Source: Treponema sp. (GTDB lineage: Bacteria; Spirochaetota; Spirochaetia; Treponematales; Treponemataceae). From it: a DNA stretch of 45,553 nucleotides. The translations under genes were made by a program, and so were the position numbers. Shown piece after piece: positions 30,650 through 40,033 of the stretch. How positions within the stretch are numbered: the first letter of the stretch is position 1; the number at the start of each line of letters is the position of its first letter. Under the pieces are notes generated by a model. That model was not told the origin of the DNA. It did no database searches and was given only the letters and a program-made list of their open reading frames with translations. The stretch is from contig JAFZRP010000039.1 of assembly GCA_017619795.1 (NCBI GenBank), positions 1-45,553 of the forward strand. Direction: 5' to 3'.

Positions 30650-31515
30650 TAAAGAATCGCTATGCCGCCCTTGCGGTAATTATTCTTGTATACGTTCTTG
30701 CTAGTTTAGGCGGAATCGCTGTTTATAATTTTTTTGCCGCAAGTGATGGTTCCGCTTTTTCTTACTGGCTTGCTCTTCTTCTTGCAGATGTTGCTGCAAC
30801 AATAATCGTCTTTATATTCAGTTTGATTTTCAAAAATGCTTCTGTGTATGACCCCTACTGGAGTGTTCAGCCGCCTGTTATTCTTGCGGTTGCAATTTCA
30901 AAATGCGGGAGCTTTTCTGATGATAAAGCTGTTGTGCTTTTTTCGGCACTCCTTTTTGCTGCCGTCCTTTTGTGGGCACTCCGCCTTACAGCAAACTGGG
31001 CATACAATTTCAAAAGCTTTGAATATCAGGACTGGCGTTATGTAATGCTTCGTGAAAAGTCCGGCAGATTTTATCCGCTTATCAACTTTTTTGGAATCCA
31101 TATGTTCCCGACTTTTGTAGTATATCTCTGCATTCTTCCAGCTGTTACCGCAGTTTATGAAGGAGCAGTCTTTAATTCTCTTTGTCTTATATTTATAGCC
31201 TTAAGCTTTACGGCTACTGTATTTCAGGGAATTGCAGATGTTCAGATGCACATTTTCCAGAGCTCCGGCACAGGCGGCTTTATAAGAACAGGTCTTTGGA
31301 AAAAATCCCGCCATCCAAACTATGCCTGCGAAATCCTTATGTGGTGGGGAATTGGACTTGCGAGCGTTACAGCTCTTGGCGGAAAATGGTGGCTGCTTGC
31401 CGGTGCCACAGTGAACACACTTATGTTCCTTATAGTAAGTATTCCTATGGCAGACAAGCATCAATCCCGCAAACCGGGCTTTGAAGAATACAAAAAAAGC
31501 ACACGAATGCTGTAA
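30646..31515 (+). CDS. DUF1295 membrane protein (steroid 5-alpha-reductase-like fold)
   Basis: A 289-residue membrane protein with about seven helices. SVYDPYWSVQPP, LWALRLTANWAYNFKSFEYQDWRY, the SGTGGFIRTGLWKKSRHPNYACEILMWWGIGL motif and the closing SRKPGFEEYKKSTRML are diagnostic of DUF1295, related to steroid reductases and isoprenylcysteine methyltransferases. Its ATG overlaps the HAD stop (ATGA) and is preferred to an upstream in-frame codon at 30628. The substrate is unknown, and no lipid-pathway gene is adjacent. Confidence 0.92.
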   Translation: MIKNRYAALAVIILVYVLASLGGIAVYNFFAASDGSAFSYWLALLLADVAATIIVFIFSLIFKNASVYDPYWSVQPPVILAVAISKCGSFSDDKAVVLFSALLFAAVLLWALRLTANWAYNFKSFEYQDWRYVMLREKSGRFYPLINFFGIHMFPTFVVYLCILPAVTAVYEGAVFNSLCLIFIALSFTATVFQGIADVQMHIFQSSGTGGFIRTGLWKKSRHPNYACEILMWWGIGLASVTALGGKWWLLAGATVNTLMFLIVSIPMADKHQSRKPGFEEYKKSTRML

Positions 31516-31589
31516 ACGTCCTGCGTTTTTACAATTTTTTCTTACAATTTACTTCTCTTTTTTTACAACACGAATAAGAAATAGTGAAG

Positions 31590-31607
31590 TATAATTTTCT
31601 CAGGAGG
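31590..31607 (+). promoter_or_regulatory. -10 box and ribosome site of the aldo/keto reductase
   Basis: A perfect TATAAT (31590-31595) is followed by AGGAGG (31602-31607), which decides the GTG start at 31618. No clear -35 was seen in the T-rich region upstream. Confidence 0.6.
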
Positions 31608-31617
31608 AAAAACCGCA

Positions 31618-32733
31618 GTGAAAAAACTTGGATTTGGTTTAATGAGACTTCCTTATACAGAGGATAAGACTTGGGGCAATATTGATCTGGAAAAGACCCG
31701 CGAAATGATTGATGCTTATATGGCACAGGGCTTTTCGTATTTTGATACTGCGTGGGTTTATCATGGCGGCTTTTCAGAACGCGTTTTTGGTGAGCTTGTT
31801 GCTAAGCGTTATCCTAGAGAGAAGTTTCAGGTTACAAGTAAAATGCCGCTTTGGGGTAAAACAGACCCTGCCGATTTGCAGAAAACTTTTGATGAGCAGT
31901 TGAAAAAATGTGGTGTTGAATATTTTGATTATTACTTTTTGCATGCCTTAAACCGTGAGGTTTTTGAAACAGCAGAAAAGCTTGGTGCGTTTGAGTGGAT
32001 GCAGAAGATGAAGGATGAAGGAAAAATCAAGCATCCTGGCTTTTCTTTCCACGACAGCGCAGACGCCCTTGAAATGATGCTTTCTAAACATCCAGAGGTT
32101 GAGCTTGTTCAGCTTCAGATAAATTACATAGACTGGGAAAGCGATAATGTTCAGAGCCGCAAGTGCTACGAAATCTGCTGCCGTTATGGAATCCCTGTTT
32201 CTATTATGGAACCAATTAAGGGTGGCAGCCTTGCAAACATTATGCCTGATGCAAAAAAGATTTTTACCGATTATAATCCAAACGCAAGTGTTGCAAGCTG
32301 GGCTGTTCGCTACTGTGCAAGCATGGATAATATTCTTGTAGTGCTTAGCGGTATGAGCAATATGGAACAGCTCAACGACAATATGAGCTATATGAAGGAT
32401 TTTGTTCCGCTCAATGCCGAAGAGCAGGATTGTGTTCGCCGCGCTACAGAGCTTATTAAATCTACAATTGCTATTCCTTGTACTGCCTGCCGTTACTGTG
32501 TAGACGAAACAAACGGCGGCTGTCCAATGAAGATAAACATTCCAAGAATGTTTGAACTTTTCAACGAAAGCAAACGATATGGAGTCGCTTCGTACAAGTG
32601 GCATTACAATAATGCTGTAAAAGAAGGCGGTAACCCGGCAGAATGTATCGGCTGCGGTAACTGCGAAGGCCATTGTCCTCAGAAGCTTCAGATTATAGAT
32701 TTGCTTAAAACAGTTGCAACAACCTTTGCTTAG
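31618..32733 (+). CDS. Aldo/keto reductase with C-terminal ferredoxin-like domain
   Basis: A 371-residue oxidoreductase of the family with a 4Fe-4S tail. The barrel has the catalytic set FDTAWVYHGG (Asp and Tyr), QVTSKMPLWGK (Lys) and YYFLHALN (His). The tail holds two cysteine groups, CTACRYCVDETNGGCPM and CIGCGNCEGHCPQ, that should bind iron-sulfur clusters. The start is a GTG with AGGAGG ten bases upstream; GTG suggests modest translation. Eight bases separate it from the GH5 gene, so they probably form one unit. Substrate unknown. Confidence 0.93.
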   Translation: MKKLGFGLMRLPYTEDKTWGNIDLEKTREMIDAYMAQGFSYFDTAWVYHGGFSERVFGELVAKRYPREKFQVTSKMPLWGKTDPADLQKTFDEQLKKCGVEYFDYYFLHALNREVFETAEKLGAFEWMQKMKDEGKIKHPGFSFHDSADALEMMLSKHPEVELVQLQINYIDWESDNVQSRKCYEICCRYGIPVSIMEPIKGGSLANIMPDAKKIFTDYNPNASVASWAVRYCASMDNILVVLSGMSNMEQLNDNMSYMKDFVPLNAEEQDCVRRATELIKSTIAIPCTACRYCVDETNGGCPMKINIPRMFELFNESKRYGVASYKWHYNNAVKEGGNPAECIGCGNCEGHCPQKLQIIDLLKTVATTFA

Positions 32734-32741
32734 GAGTTTTT

Positions 32742-33776
32742 ATGTCAACCTGGTACGGTTTCAACATTCTGCCGTTTTTTTCTTTAGGACGTGCAGCTTT
32801 AGATGGTTCGGAAGTGAATCCCGGAATGGTTCACATTGATGAAGCAGATTTAGATTTTATTGCAAAAATGGGCTGCAATTTTGTGCGGCTTCCATGTGAT
32901 TACCGTTATTTTATTCACAACTTTAAGTACAATGAGCCGGATGAAGCTATGCTCAAGGTGCTTGACCGTTGTGTTCAGGCAATAATTTCTCGTGGTTTGC
33001 ATTGTTCTTTGAATGTTCACCGTGCTCCAGGCTACTGTATAAACGGCAACGAACTGGAACGCCATAATCTCTGGAAAGATAAAATTGCACAGGATGCTTT
33101 TACAGATTTATGGAAGCTTTTTGCAGAACGTTATCGCTCCTATACTCCAGACCAGCTCAGCTTTGATCTTTTAAATGAGCCGCCTAATGTCGGGCAGTAT
33201 GGACTTACCCGCGAAAATCACAAGGAGATAATGAGCCGGGTTTGCACCGAAATCAGAAAAATTACACCGGAACGCACAATTATATGCGACGGTCTTGGAG
33301 GAGGGCACCTTGCATGTCCGGAGCTTGCAGACCTTAACGTTGTGCTTAGTGGTCGTGGATATATGCCAATGCGTCTTACTCACTGGCACGCCGAATGGAT
33401 GAAGGATAACGGTTCATTTGATTGGGAATATCCTAAGTGGCCTGGAATGAAGTGCGATGGAATGACCTGGAGCCGCGAGGCTCTGCTGGAGTTTTACAAG
33501 CCTTGGAAGGAGCTTTCAGATATGGGCTGCAGAGTTCATATAGGGGAGTGCGGCTGCTACAATAAGGTTGATAATGCTACGGCTCTTGCCTGGTACCGTG
33601 ACTTCTTTAGTGTTTGCGGTGAGCTTGGTTTTGGGTATGCCCTCTGGAACTTCCGCGGACCTTTTGGTGTTGCCGAGCATGGACGAAGCGGTACAAACTG
33701 GGAAGTCCGCGACGGGCTTACTGTTGACCGCGAACTGTACGAGCTTTTTGTGCAGGGAATGCACGGTCAGCAGTAA
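32742..33776 (+). CDS. Glycoside hydrolase family 5 (beta-glucanase/cellulase-like), no signal peptide
   Basis: A 344-residue retaining beta-glycosidase. It opens GFNILPFFSLGRA, then FVRLPCDYRYF, LHCSLNVHRAPGYC, the acid/base motif FDLLNEPPN (Glu146), HWHAEWM and the nucleophile motif VHIGECGCYN (Glu269), with WNFRGPFG near the end. No signal peptide or lipobox is present, so it acts inside the cell, probably on imported oligosaccharides rather than intact cellulose. TAGGAG precedes the ATG. The GH5 subfamily and glucan versus mannan specificity cannot be told. Confidence 0.92.
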   Translation: MSTWYGFNILPFFSLGRAALDGSEVNPGMVHIDEADLDFIAKMGCNFVRLPCDYRYFIHNFKYNEPDEAMLKVLDRCVQAIISRGLHCSLNVHRAPGYCINGNELERHNLWKDKIAQDAFTDLWKLFAERYRSYTPDQLSFDLLNEPPNVGQYGLTRENHKEIMSRVCTEIRKITPERTIICDGLGGGHLACPELADLNVVLSGRGYMPMRLTHWHAEWMKDNGSFDWEYPKWPGMKCDGMTWSREALLEFYKPWKELSDMGCRVHIGECGCYNKVDNATALAWYRDFFSVCGELGFGYALWNFRGPFGVAEHGRSGTNWEVRDGLTVDRELYELFVQGMHGQQ

Positions 33777-33785
33777 GAGTTATAG

Positions 33786-33808
33786 ATTGCCGTGTCGAGC
33801 ACGGCAAT
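33786..33808. repeat. REP-like palindrome, ATTGCCGTG stem
   Basis: ATTGCCGTG, loop TCGAG, CACGGCAAT is a perfect 9-bp stem between the convergent GH5 and lipoprotein genes, followed by GAC. It lacks a U-tract. It shares the loop (TCRAG) and the following ATGAC with the palindrome at 43373-43391 although the stem bases differ. Confidence 0.65.
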
Positions 33809-33816
33809 GACTGCTT

Positions 33817-35985
33817 CTATTTAACTCCAAGCATAGATTCTACTTGGGTTTTTATAGGAAGCTTTGTTGCCTGTTTTGTTGCAAGGTCTATGCTAACCAT
33901 AAGATGTCCGCCTGACCTTTTTGTAGCATTATATATAAGCTTATCTTCGTCAAGGCTGAAAGAATAGATTGCACTAATTTCTCCTCTATTAGTATCGTTA
34001 GCAAGCAGGTCTATTGTTTTTCCTTTTGAGTGATAGTAAATAGTTTTCTGGTCTACAGAAATTGCAGCAATTCCTCTTGTATTTGCAGCAAACGGTTTTT
34101 TGTACCAAGGGTCATCTTCATCACGCTGTAAATCTCCATCCCATCTTGGCTTGAACTTAAGGTTTGCAAGATTGCCTGGCTGTTTACATACAAAGTTACC
34201 CTTATTATCTGTAAGCTGGAATGCAACAGAATGACTGTTGTTTCCTTTTGATCCGTCAGCTCTAATTATTGTATCATCCCAAACATCTTTTAGAACCCAG
34301 GTTCCTTCGTCATTTGCAAGAATTATACCCTGATCACACATTGCAGCAATTTCTGAACTGTCTACATATTCAGAAGGCATTGTATATGCACTCTTTGTTG
34401 TTCCTTTTTCGAACATAACATATTCAAATGGAAAATGGCAGTAAGCATACCAGCCATCAAAGAATTTGTCTCCAAGCTTATTATAATTATAATAGCGGTG
34501 TACAAAATCCTTAAAAATAGAATCCCAAAGAGTCTGTTGAATTGCTTCTTGTGCACCATCCCAAGTCCATTCTGCACTTTCAGGGATAACATCTACAAAC
34601 TTTGTTTCAAAAAGATATTTAAGGGCAGCTTCCTCAGTTAAAACTTTTCCATTCGCATCTTCTTTGTAGAGTGTTGAAAAATCCTGTTTTGTATTATATT
34701 CGTCAAAAGGATCTTTGATTGCTACATCTTTCATATTCTTAAAGCTTGCAAGACTAAACTCAATATTTTCAATGTCTCTTTCTGGATTACAGAAGCTCTT
34801 AAGATATTCCAGATAACCCTTGTAATCTTTTTTGTTATTTTCTTTTATGTAATAGTCAGCAGCACTTGTCCAGTTCCATTCACCAAGTCCGTAATAAAAC
34901 TCTATGTTTTCTGTATAATAAGAACCGTTTGTACTACGCTGTAATACATAAAGACCACTGTTTTGGCGGGTAGCAGATGTATATTCATTTACGTACCAGT
35001 AAACCATATTTGTAGAAGGATTAATTCCTACGCTGGAAACTGAATATTCTACATCATCATTATGAGAAACTGAGCTTAAGTCTGAGTGATAAAGGGTAAG
35101 AGGTTTTGAACCGTTCTTTACTTCCAGCGCATACAGGTTGTTGTATTTTTTATCTACCATTGTATTAAGGAACATCCACTTTCCGTCTCTGGTTATGTGA
35201 AAGTTATTTACTTCAAGGGTACCGTTAACGTCAACAGAATAATCCTTTAATTCATCATTTAAAGGATTATAACGGTATACGACATGCTTACCATTCTTAA
35301 TAACAAGAATGAAAATATTTCCATTTTCATCAAACTGAATGTAATCTTCGCCGTCATTTTCTTTTTGCCAGGTTGCCAGAATATAATCAACGTCGTTATT
35401 AAAATTAAGGATATCTACATTTTTACCGTCCGGCTTTACGTACATAATCTGCCCAATGTGTGGAGCATCTGTTCCGTCCTGGTATTTCCACCAGTCAACT
35501 CTACCTGCAAAAACAGAGTAGACTCCTCGGCAGGCATCTTCTACTGTATCATACGGACACTGATATATTTCTCTTACAGGCTGTGGCTCACACCAGTCTG
35601 CAAGCTTATACTCTTGTGCAGGAACTTCAATTACATCTGAAACTTCAATTACCGGCTCACCCTTATCATCATCCTTAACGGCAATAAGAGATTTAATTGG
35701 TTTTGTTCCTGCAGCTCTTACGTTGGCTCCTCTTACAGTTGGGGTATCGGTCCATTGAGTTGCAAGATATTTTACATCATTCATATTGAACTTTATAAGA
35801 TCGCTGCTTTTTGCTGTATGCGTTTCCTTTTCCTCTGGTTTTTCTTCGGGCTTTTCTTCTGGTTTTTGCTCTGGCAAAGGTTTGTTTTCATTCTGTTCAT
35901 TACTACAGGCTGCAAAGCCAAATAAAAGGGCAGAACTTAATAAAACAGTAAACAAAATCTCTTTTTTACTGAATAGTTTTTTCAT
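33817..35985 (-). CDS. Large lipoprotein with PEEK repeat, possible beta-propeller
   Basis: A 722-residue predicted lipoprotein (lipobox GFAAC, Cys27). A PEEKPEEKPEEKE repeat (about 41-54) forms a charged linker at the membrane. The body has repeated Gly/Asp-rich strands of propeller type (DENGNIFILVIKNGKHVVYRYNPLNDELKDYSVDVNGT, DGKWMFLNTMVDKKYNNLYALEVKNG, SVDQKTIYYHSKGKTIDLL), but no family is recognised. GAGGAGA lies upstream of the ATG. A perfect TATAAT at 36029-36024 is a likely -10. It may be a surface binding protein; ligand unknown. Confidence 0.8.
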   Translation of the reverse strand: MKKLFSKKEILFTVLLSSALLFGFAACSNEQNENKPLPEQKPEEKPEEKPEEKETHTAKSSDLIKFNMNDVKYLATQWTDTPTVRGANVRAAGTKPIKSLIAVKDDDKGEPVIEVSDVIEVPAQEYKLADWCEPQPVREIYQCPYDTVEDACRGVYSVFAGRVDWWKYQDGTDAPHIGQIMYVKPDGKNVDILNFNNDVDYILATWQKENDGEDYIQFDENGNIFILVIKNGKHVVYRYNPLNDELKDYSVDVNGTLEVNNFHITRDGKWMFLNTMVDKKYNNLYALEVKNGSKPLTLYHSDLSSVSHNDDVEYSVSSVGINPSTNMVYWYVNEYTSATRQNSGLYVLQRSTNGSYYTENIEFYYGLGEWNWTSAADYYIKENNKKDYKGYLEYLKSFCNPERDIENIEFSLASFKNMKDVAIKDPFDEYNTKQDFSTLYKEDANGKVLTEEAALKYLFETKFVDVIPESAEWTWDGAQEAIQQTLWDSIFKDFVHRYYNYNKLGDKFFDGWYAYCHFPFEYVMFEKGTTKSAYTMPSEYVDSSEIAAMCDQGIILANDEGTWVLKDVWDDTIIRADGSKGNNSHSVAFQLTDNKGNFVCKQPGNLANLKFKPRWDGDLQRDEDDPWYKKPFAANTRGIAAISVDQKTIYYHSKGKTIDLLANDTNRGEISAIYSFSLDEDKLIYNATKRSGGHLMVSIDLATKQATKLPIKTQVESMLGVK

Positions 35986-36023
35986 AAGCGTCTCCTCATA
36001 AAAGGTAAATAGGTATTTTATTA

Positions 36024-36029
36024 ATTATA
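36024..36029 (-). promoter_or_regulatory. -10 box of the PEEK lipoprotein gene
   Basis: TATAAT on the minus strand (36029-36024), with a weak -35 (TTGCTG) 16 bases upstream. The leader is about 30 bases and has a GAGGAGA ribosome site. Confidence 0.5.
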
Positions 36030-36137
36030 CAATATAAAACTGTAACAGCAAATTTTTTTAGAATTATAATAAAAAAAATATATCTGAAATACAGTATTGA
36101 TTTACAACAATAATCATATTAAAATTATAGGATAATA

Positions 36138-38279
36138 ATGAGTAAACGAAACAGGTTTTTAAGTACGGTTTTTCTCTCGTTTTTTTTATTCTCTTCTATA
36201 TTGTTAGTTTCCTGCTCAAATAATCAGAGACACATTTTCACAAAAGGTACAATAAATGCTGATGATGAATCTATGCGTATTCAGCTGGACGGAAAGTTTT
36301 ATTACGCAGTTTGTCCAGAGGGAGAAGATGGTTCCTGGGGTGCCGATTCTGATGTTGAAGACGCTATGAAAATGAATTATACCCACCTTGACAAAATGCG
36401 CTACCAAAATCTTTATGAAGTTGCAGGTGGAGACGGTAAGTATCTTTGGCTAAAAACAGAGTTCGAGCTTCCAGAAACACTTAAGGACGATGACCTTTCA
36501 ATGGTAATTCCATATCTTCATTTTGCAGGTGAGCTTTATTTGAATGGTAATTATGTCGATGCCTACGGTTTTATGGACGAAGAGCACTTCCAGGATGCAG
36601 GTTATGGAGCTCAGCTTTTTGATTTTCCAGTAGAATATCTTAATCAAGATGAAAAAAACATAGTTCTTATAAAGGTTTATGCGCTTGGTCTTGCAACAAT
36701 ATCACCTGGTGTATTTATCGGCTTAAGGGATGACGGTTGGGCCGTTTCTGATAATTACAGCTTCTGGCAGAGTAAGATTTACATCTTTTTTACAGGAATT
36801 ATGATGGCGGTAAGCTTTCTCTTTTTTGTACTTTTTGCCTTTTACAGAAAAGACTTGATTTACCTTTATTTTGCCTTGCTTAATGTATTTTCAATCTTCT
36901 TTTTTTCAAACTTATCTGCAAATGAATTACCTTGGGTAGGTTATCACGGAGGCTTTACCTTCCTTACATACACAAAGCTTGCCTGTTGTTTCGGCTTTTT
37001 CGGCATGGCATATTTCTCGGTCATTTTCATCTTCAATTTTTTGCACCAGGAACATCATAAAATTGAATTAATACTACGTACTTGTGCCATCGCGTTCAGC
37101 GTTATCAGCGTAATTGTTGCTCCTGACTATAAAGCTCTTATGAAGATATTCCCTGTACTTGTTTTCCTTGCTGCTATAGATTTGGTTGCCTCGCTGGTGC
37201 TTATTATAATAAATCTGTTCAATGAAGAAAAAAGAGAAAGGGCTATACTGCTTTTTATTGGTTGTATTCCACTTGTTGTTACACTTATAGTCGATCTCTT
37301 TGTTAAGGCTATTTTTAAAAACATAAATCTTCCGTATTTTACAATGTTCGGCTGGCAGGGTACAATAATCTTCTTCTTTACTTATTTTAGTATTCAATAC
37401 CGTAGGACTTCTTTGCGTCTGGAGTATCTTAATACACAGCTTGAAAACGAAGTTGCAAACAGAACAGAACAGCTACGCCTTGCAAATAAAAAGCTCGATG
37501 CCGAAATGAAGATTACCCATCAGGATATGCACACCGCTGCACTTGTACAGGGAAAGATTTTCCATCCACCGCTTGATTCCTTTAATCATTGGGATATTGC
37601 AGTATCTTATCAGCCGCTTTCGGTTGTTTCCGGTGACTTTTATAATTTCTACGGAATGGGAAGCTATCTTTATGGAGTTTCCCTTTTCGATGCTTCGGGA
37701 CACGGAGTTACAGCCAGCCTTATCACAATGCTTGCAGAAAACATTATCCAGCAGACAATCAAGGATTCAAATATTTACGGTGAGAATGTCTCTGTTACAA
37801 TGGAAAGAATAAACTCTAATTTTATTTCTGCAAAGGGTGATATTGAAAATTATCTTACCGGAATTCTTATGAATATAAAGGAACAAAAGGATTATGCAGA
37901 TATTACAATGGTAAATGCGGCACATCCTTATCCGGAGCTTTATCACGCAGCAGAAGGGTATTCAGAAGAAATCCTGCCTGATGTAGAAAATCCTTCTTAT
38001 GGTCCAGTTGGAATGGATATGATGGAAGTTCACTATGCTCCAATTTCCATTAAGATGGAAAAGGATGATGTTCTTGTGCTTTTTACAGATGGTTTAACAG
38101 AAGCTGCTGATAAAGATAGAAAAGAGTTTGGCAGAAAAGGAATAGAAACAATTCTTAAAGAATCCGCTGATGAATCGGCAGATGCAATTCTTAAAAAAAT
38201 AACCGGCGCTTTCTCCGCTCACGTCGGTTCCGCTCCACAAAATGATGATATTACAATCATTGTTATGAAGCGGATTTAA
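36138..38279 (+). CDS. SpoIIE-type serine phosphatase with 7TMR-DISM sensor
   Basis: A 713-residue membrane phosphatase. It begins with a signal/lipobox (ILLVSC, Cys26). Residues 40-205 form an extracytoplasmic domain resembling the carbohydrate-binding DISM region, residues 215-415 seven membrane helices, and residues 430-475 a coiled coil (RLEYLNTQLENEVANRTEQLRLANKKLDAEMK). Residues 490-713 are a PP2C/SpoIIE domain with metal-binding Asp in VSGDFYNFYG, SLFDASGHG, LFTDGLTEA and QNDDITIIV. Such proteins dephosphorylate anti-sigma antagonists; no partner gene lies nearby. The start has AGGA only five bases upstream and TATAGG before it, so this ATG may also be leaderless. Confidence 0.92.
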   Translation: MSKRNRFLSTVFLSFFLFSSILLVSCSNNQRHIFTKGTINADDESMRIQLDGKFYYAVCPEGEDGSWGADSDVEDAMKMNYTHLDKMRYQNLYEVAGGDGKYLWLKTEFELPETLKDDDLSMVIPYLHFAGELYLNGNYVDAYGFMDEEHFQDAGYGAQLFDFPVEYLNQDEKNIVLIKVYALGLATISPGVFIGLRDDGWAVSDNYSFWQSKIYIFFTGIMMAVSFLFFVLFAFYRKDLIYLYFALLNVFSIFFFSNLSANELPWVGYHGGFTFLTYTKLACCFGFFGMAYFSVIFIFNFLHQEHHKIELILRTCAIAFSVISVIVAPDYKALMKIFPVLVFLAAIDLVASLVLIIINLFNEEKRERAILLFIGCIPLVVTLIVDLFVKAIFKNINLPYFTMFGWQGTIIFFFTYFSIQYRRTSLRLEYLNTQLENEVANRTEQLRLANKKLDAEMKITHQDMHTAALVQGKIFHPPLDSFNHWDIAVSYQPLSVVSGDFYNFYGMGSYLYGVSLFDASGHGVTASLITMLAENIIQQTIKDSNIYGENVSVTMERINSNFISAKGDIENYLTGILMNIKEQKDYADITMVNAAHPYPELYHAAEGYSEEILPDVENPSYGPVGMDMMEVHYAPISIKMEKDDVLVLFTDGLTEAADKDRKEFGRKGIETILKESADESADAILKKITGAFSAHVGSAPQNDDITIIVMKRI

Positions 38280-38288
38280 TATCAGGTT

Positions 38289-40010
38289 TTAGTTTTTCTT
38301 AGCTTTTGCCTGACGTGCAAATGTCTGAACGCCTTCAACTACAAGAATTACAGCGAGAACAGCCATAGCGAGAGCGAATATCAGCTGGAACCAGTTGCCC
38401 CAGAAGAATGCTCCGTTAGCGCCGGCAGCCATAGCTCCAATCTTCTTGATAATTGTAATAACAAGAGAAGTCAGAGTTGCAGCAAGCATGAAAATCATAG
38501 GGATAAAGAACATCTTGTTGTTCTTTCCAGCTTCACCAAGCCAAGCAGCAACTGCCATAAGAGCAATACCTGCGAGGAGCTGGTTAGCAGCACCAAAGAG
38601 ACCCCAGATTGCAGAAAGCTTAAGACCACCAAGAATACAGCCAATCAAAACCATAATAGCTGTACCGAAAAGTGGATTTGCAAGAACCTTGCGGATACCC
38701 TTTGCATCTTTCCATGTAGCTTCATCATCTTTAAGGAACAATTCTGAGAACATAAAGCGGCTCAAACGTGTACCTGTATCAAGAGAAGTAAGAGCGAATA
38801 CAGAAACTGCAAGAGTAAGAAGAGCGTAGATTGTGTTATAAGAAGCAGAACCTTCGCTTCCGAACAGAGTTGCAAGACCTGCACCAAATGCTGCAGATGG
38901 AGATCCGAATCCACCAGCCTTGTATTTATCAAATACCATACCAACAGCAATCAAAGAAATAATTCCGAGTGCAGATTCAATAAGCATTGAACCATAACCG
39001 ATTGCCTTTGCGTGGCTTTCGTTATCAAGCTGTTTAGAAGAAGTACCTGTAGAAATGAGTGAGTGGAAGCCAGAGCAGGCACCACAAGCTACAGTAATAA
39101 AGAGGGCAGGGAACATAGTTCCAATTCCAGTTTTCCAGCCTGTAAATGCAGGAATATTAAATGTAGCATTTCCTGTAACAGGTGAGCTGATAATTCCAAC
39201 AAGTGCCAGAAGCATCATAGCATACAAAAGGAATGATGAAAGATAGTCACGTGGCTGGAGAAGAATCCAAACAGGAACAAGAGAAGCAATTGCAATATAA
39301 AGACCAATGAATACAATCCAAGCTGTACGAGTCATTGCAAAACCAACGTTCAATCCGAGAATTGTGATAAGTACAATACCTACAATACCAATGATTGTAG
39401 CTGGAAGAGTCTTAAGACCGCATTTATTTGTAAGGATTCCATAAACAATAGCGAGTACAATAAAGCAGAGAGAAATCATTGCAGTTGTCTGGTTTCCGTT
39501 AGGATTTGTAACAAAACCAAAGGTTTTAGCTGCATCTGCTGCTGTAAAGAATGTACCTGCAACAACGTTTACGAAAGAAGCAATTACAAGAATAAGAACG
39601 AGGAGAGCAAAGATAATAAAGAGCTTCTTTGCCTTTGAACCCATAGAAGACTTAATAATTTCACCTACAGATTTTCCATCGTTACGAATAGAAGCAAAAA
39701 GAGAACCGAAATCCTGAAGACCGCCGAAGAAAATACCTCCAACTACACACCACAGGAAAACAGGAACCCATCCGAATACGGCAGCCTGAATAGGGCCATT
39801 AATCGGGCCAGCACCAGCAATTGATGAGAAGTGATGTCCCATCAGAACGGCAGGTTTTGCCGGAACGTAATCAACGCCGTCTCCTTTTTCGTGAGCCGGT
39901 GTTTTTCTTGCAGGGTCAATACCCCACTGCTTTGCGAGCCAGGAACCATAGAAAATGTAACCGGCGATAAGCAAAGCAACCGCAGCAATGATAATAAGTA
40001 ATGCTGTCAT
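38289..40010 (-). CDS. cstA: CstA family carbon starvation/pyruvate or peptide transporter
   Basis: A 573-residue inner-membrane transporter with about 15-16 helices. Diagnostic stretches are GDGVDYVPAKPAVLMGHHFSSIAGAGPINGPIQAAVFGWVPVFLWCVVGGIFFGGLQDFGSL, SIRNDGKSVGEI, TLFITVACGACSGFHSLISTGTSSKQL-like, and the final WLGEAGKNNKMFFIPMIFML. Members import pyruvate or peptides during carbon limitation. Length is within the shorter CstA group. AGGAGG before the ATG is strong. It lies 23 bases after the hypothetical gene and probably shares its promoter. Confidence 0.95.
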   Translation of the reverse strand: MTALLIIIAAVALLIAGYIFYGSWLAKQWGIDPARKTPAHEKGDGVDYVPAKPAVLMGHHFSSIAGAGPINGPIQAAVFGWVPVFLWCVVGGIFFGGLQDFGSLFASIRNDGKSVGEIIKSSMGSKAKKLFIIFALLVLILVIASFVNVVAGTFFTAADAAKTFGFVTNPNGNQTTAMISLCFIVLAIVYGILTNKCGLKTLPATIIGIVGIVLITILGLNVGFAMTRTAWIVFIGLYIAIASLVPVWILLQPRDYLSSFLLYAMMLLALVGIISSPVTGNATFNIPAFTGWKTGIGTMFPALFITVACGACSGFHSLISTGTSSKQLDNESHAKAIGYGSMLIESALGIISLIAVGMVFDKYKAGGFGSPSAAFGAGLATLFGSEGSASYNTIYALLTLAVSVFALTSLDTGTRLSRFMFSELFLKDDEATWKDAKGIRKVLANPLFGTAIMVLIGCILGGLKLSAIWGLFGAANQLLAGIALMAVAAWLGEAGKNNKMFFIPMIFMLAATLTSLVITIIKKIGAMAAGANGAFFWGNWFQLIFALAMAVLAVILVVEGVQTFARQAKAKKN

Positions 40011-40033
40011 CTTTTCCTCCTTAAGTAAAGATG

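Noticed and set aside
31513..31530. Terminator-like AAACG/CGTTT hairpin after the DUF1295 gene
   Set aside because: The stem is only five base pairs and the T-run is interrupted; too weak to call.
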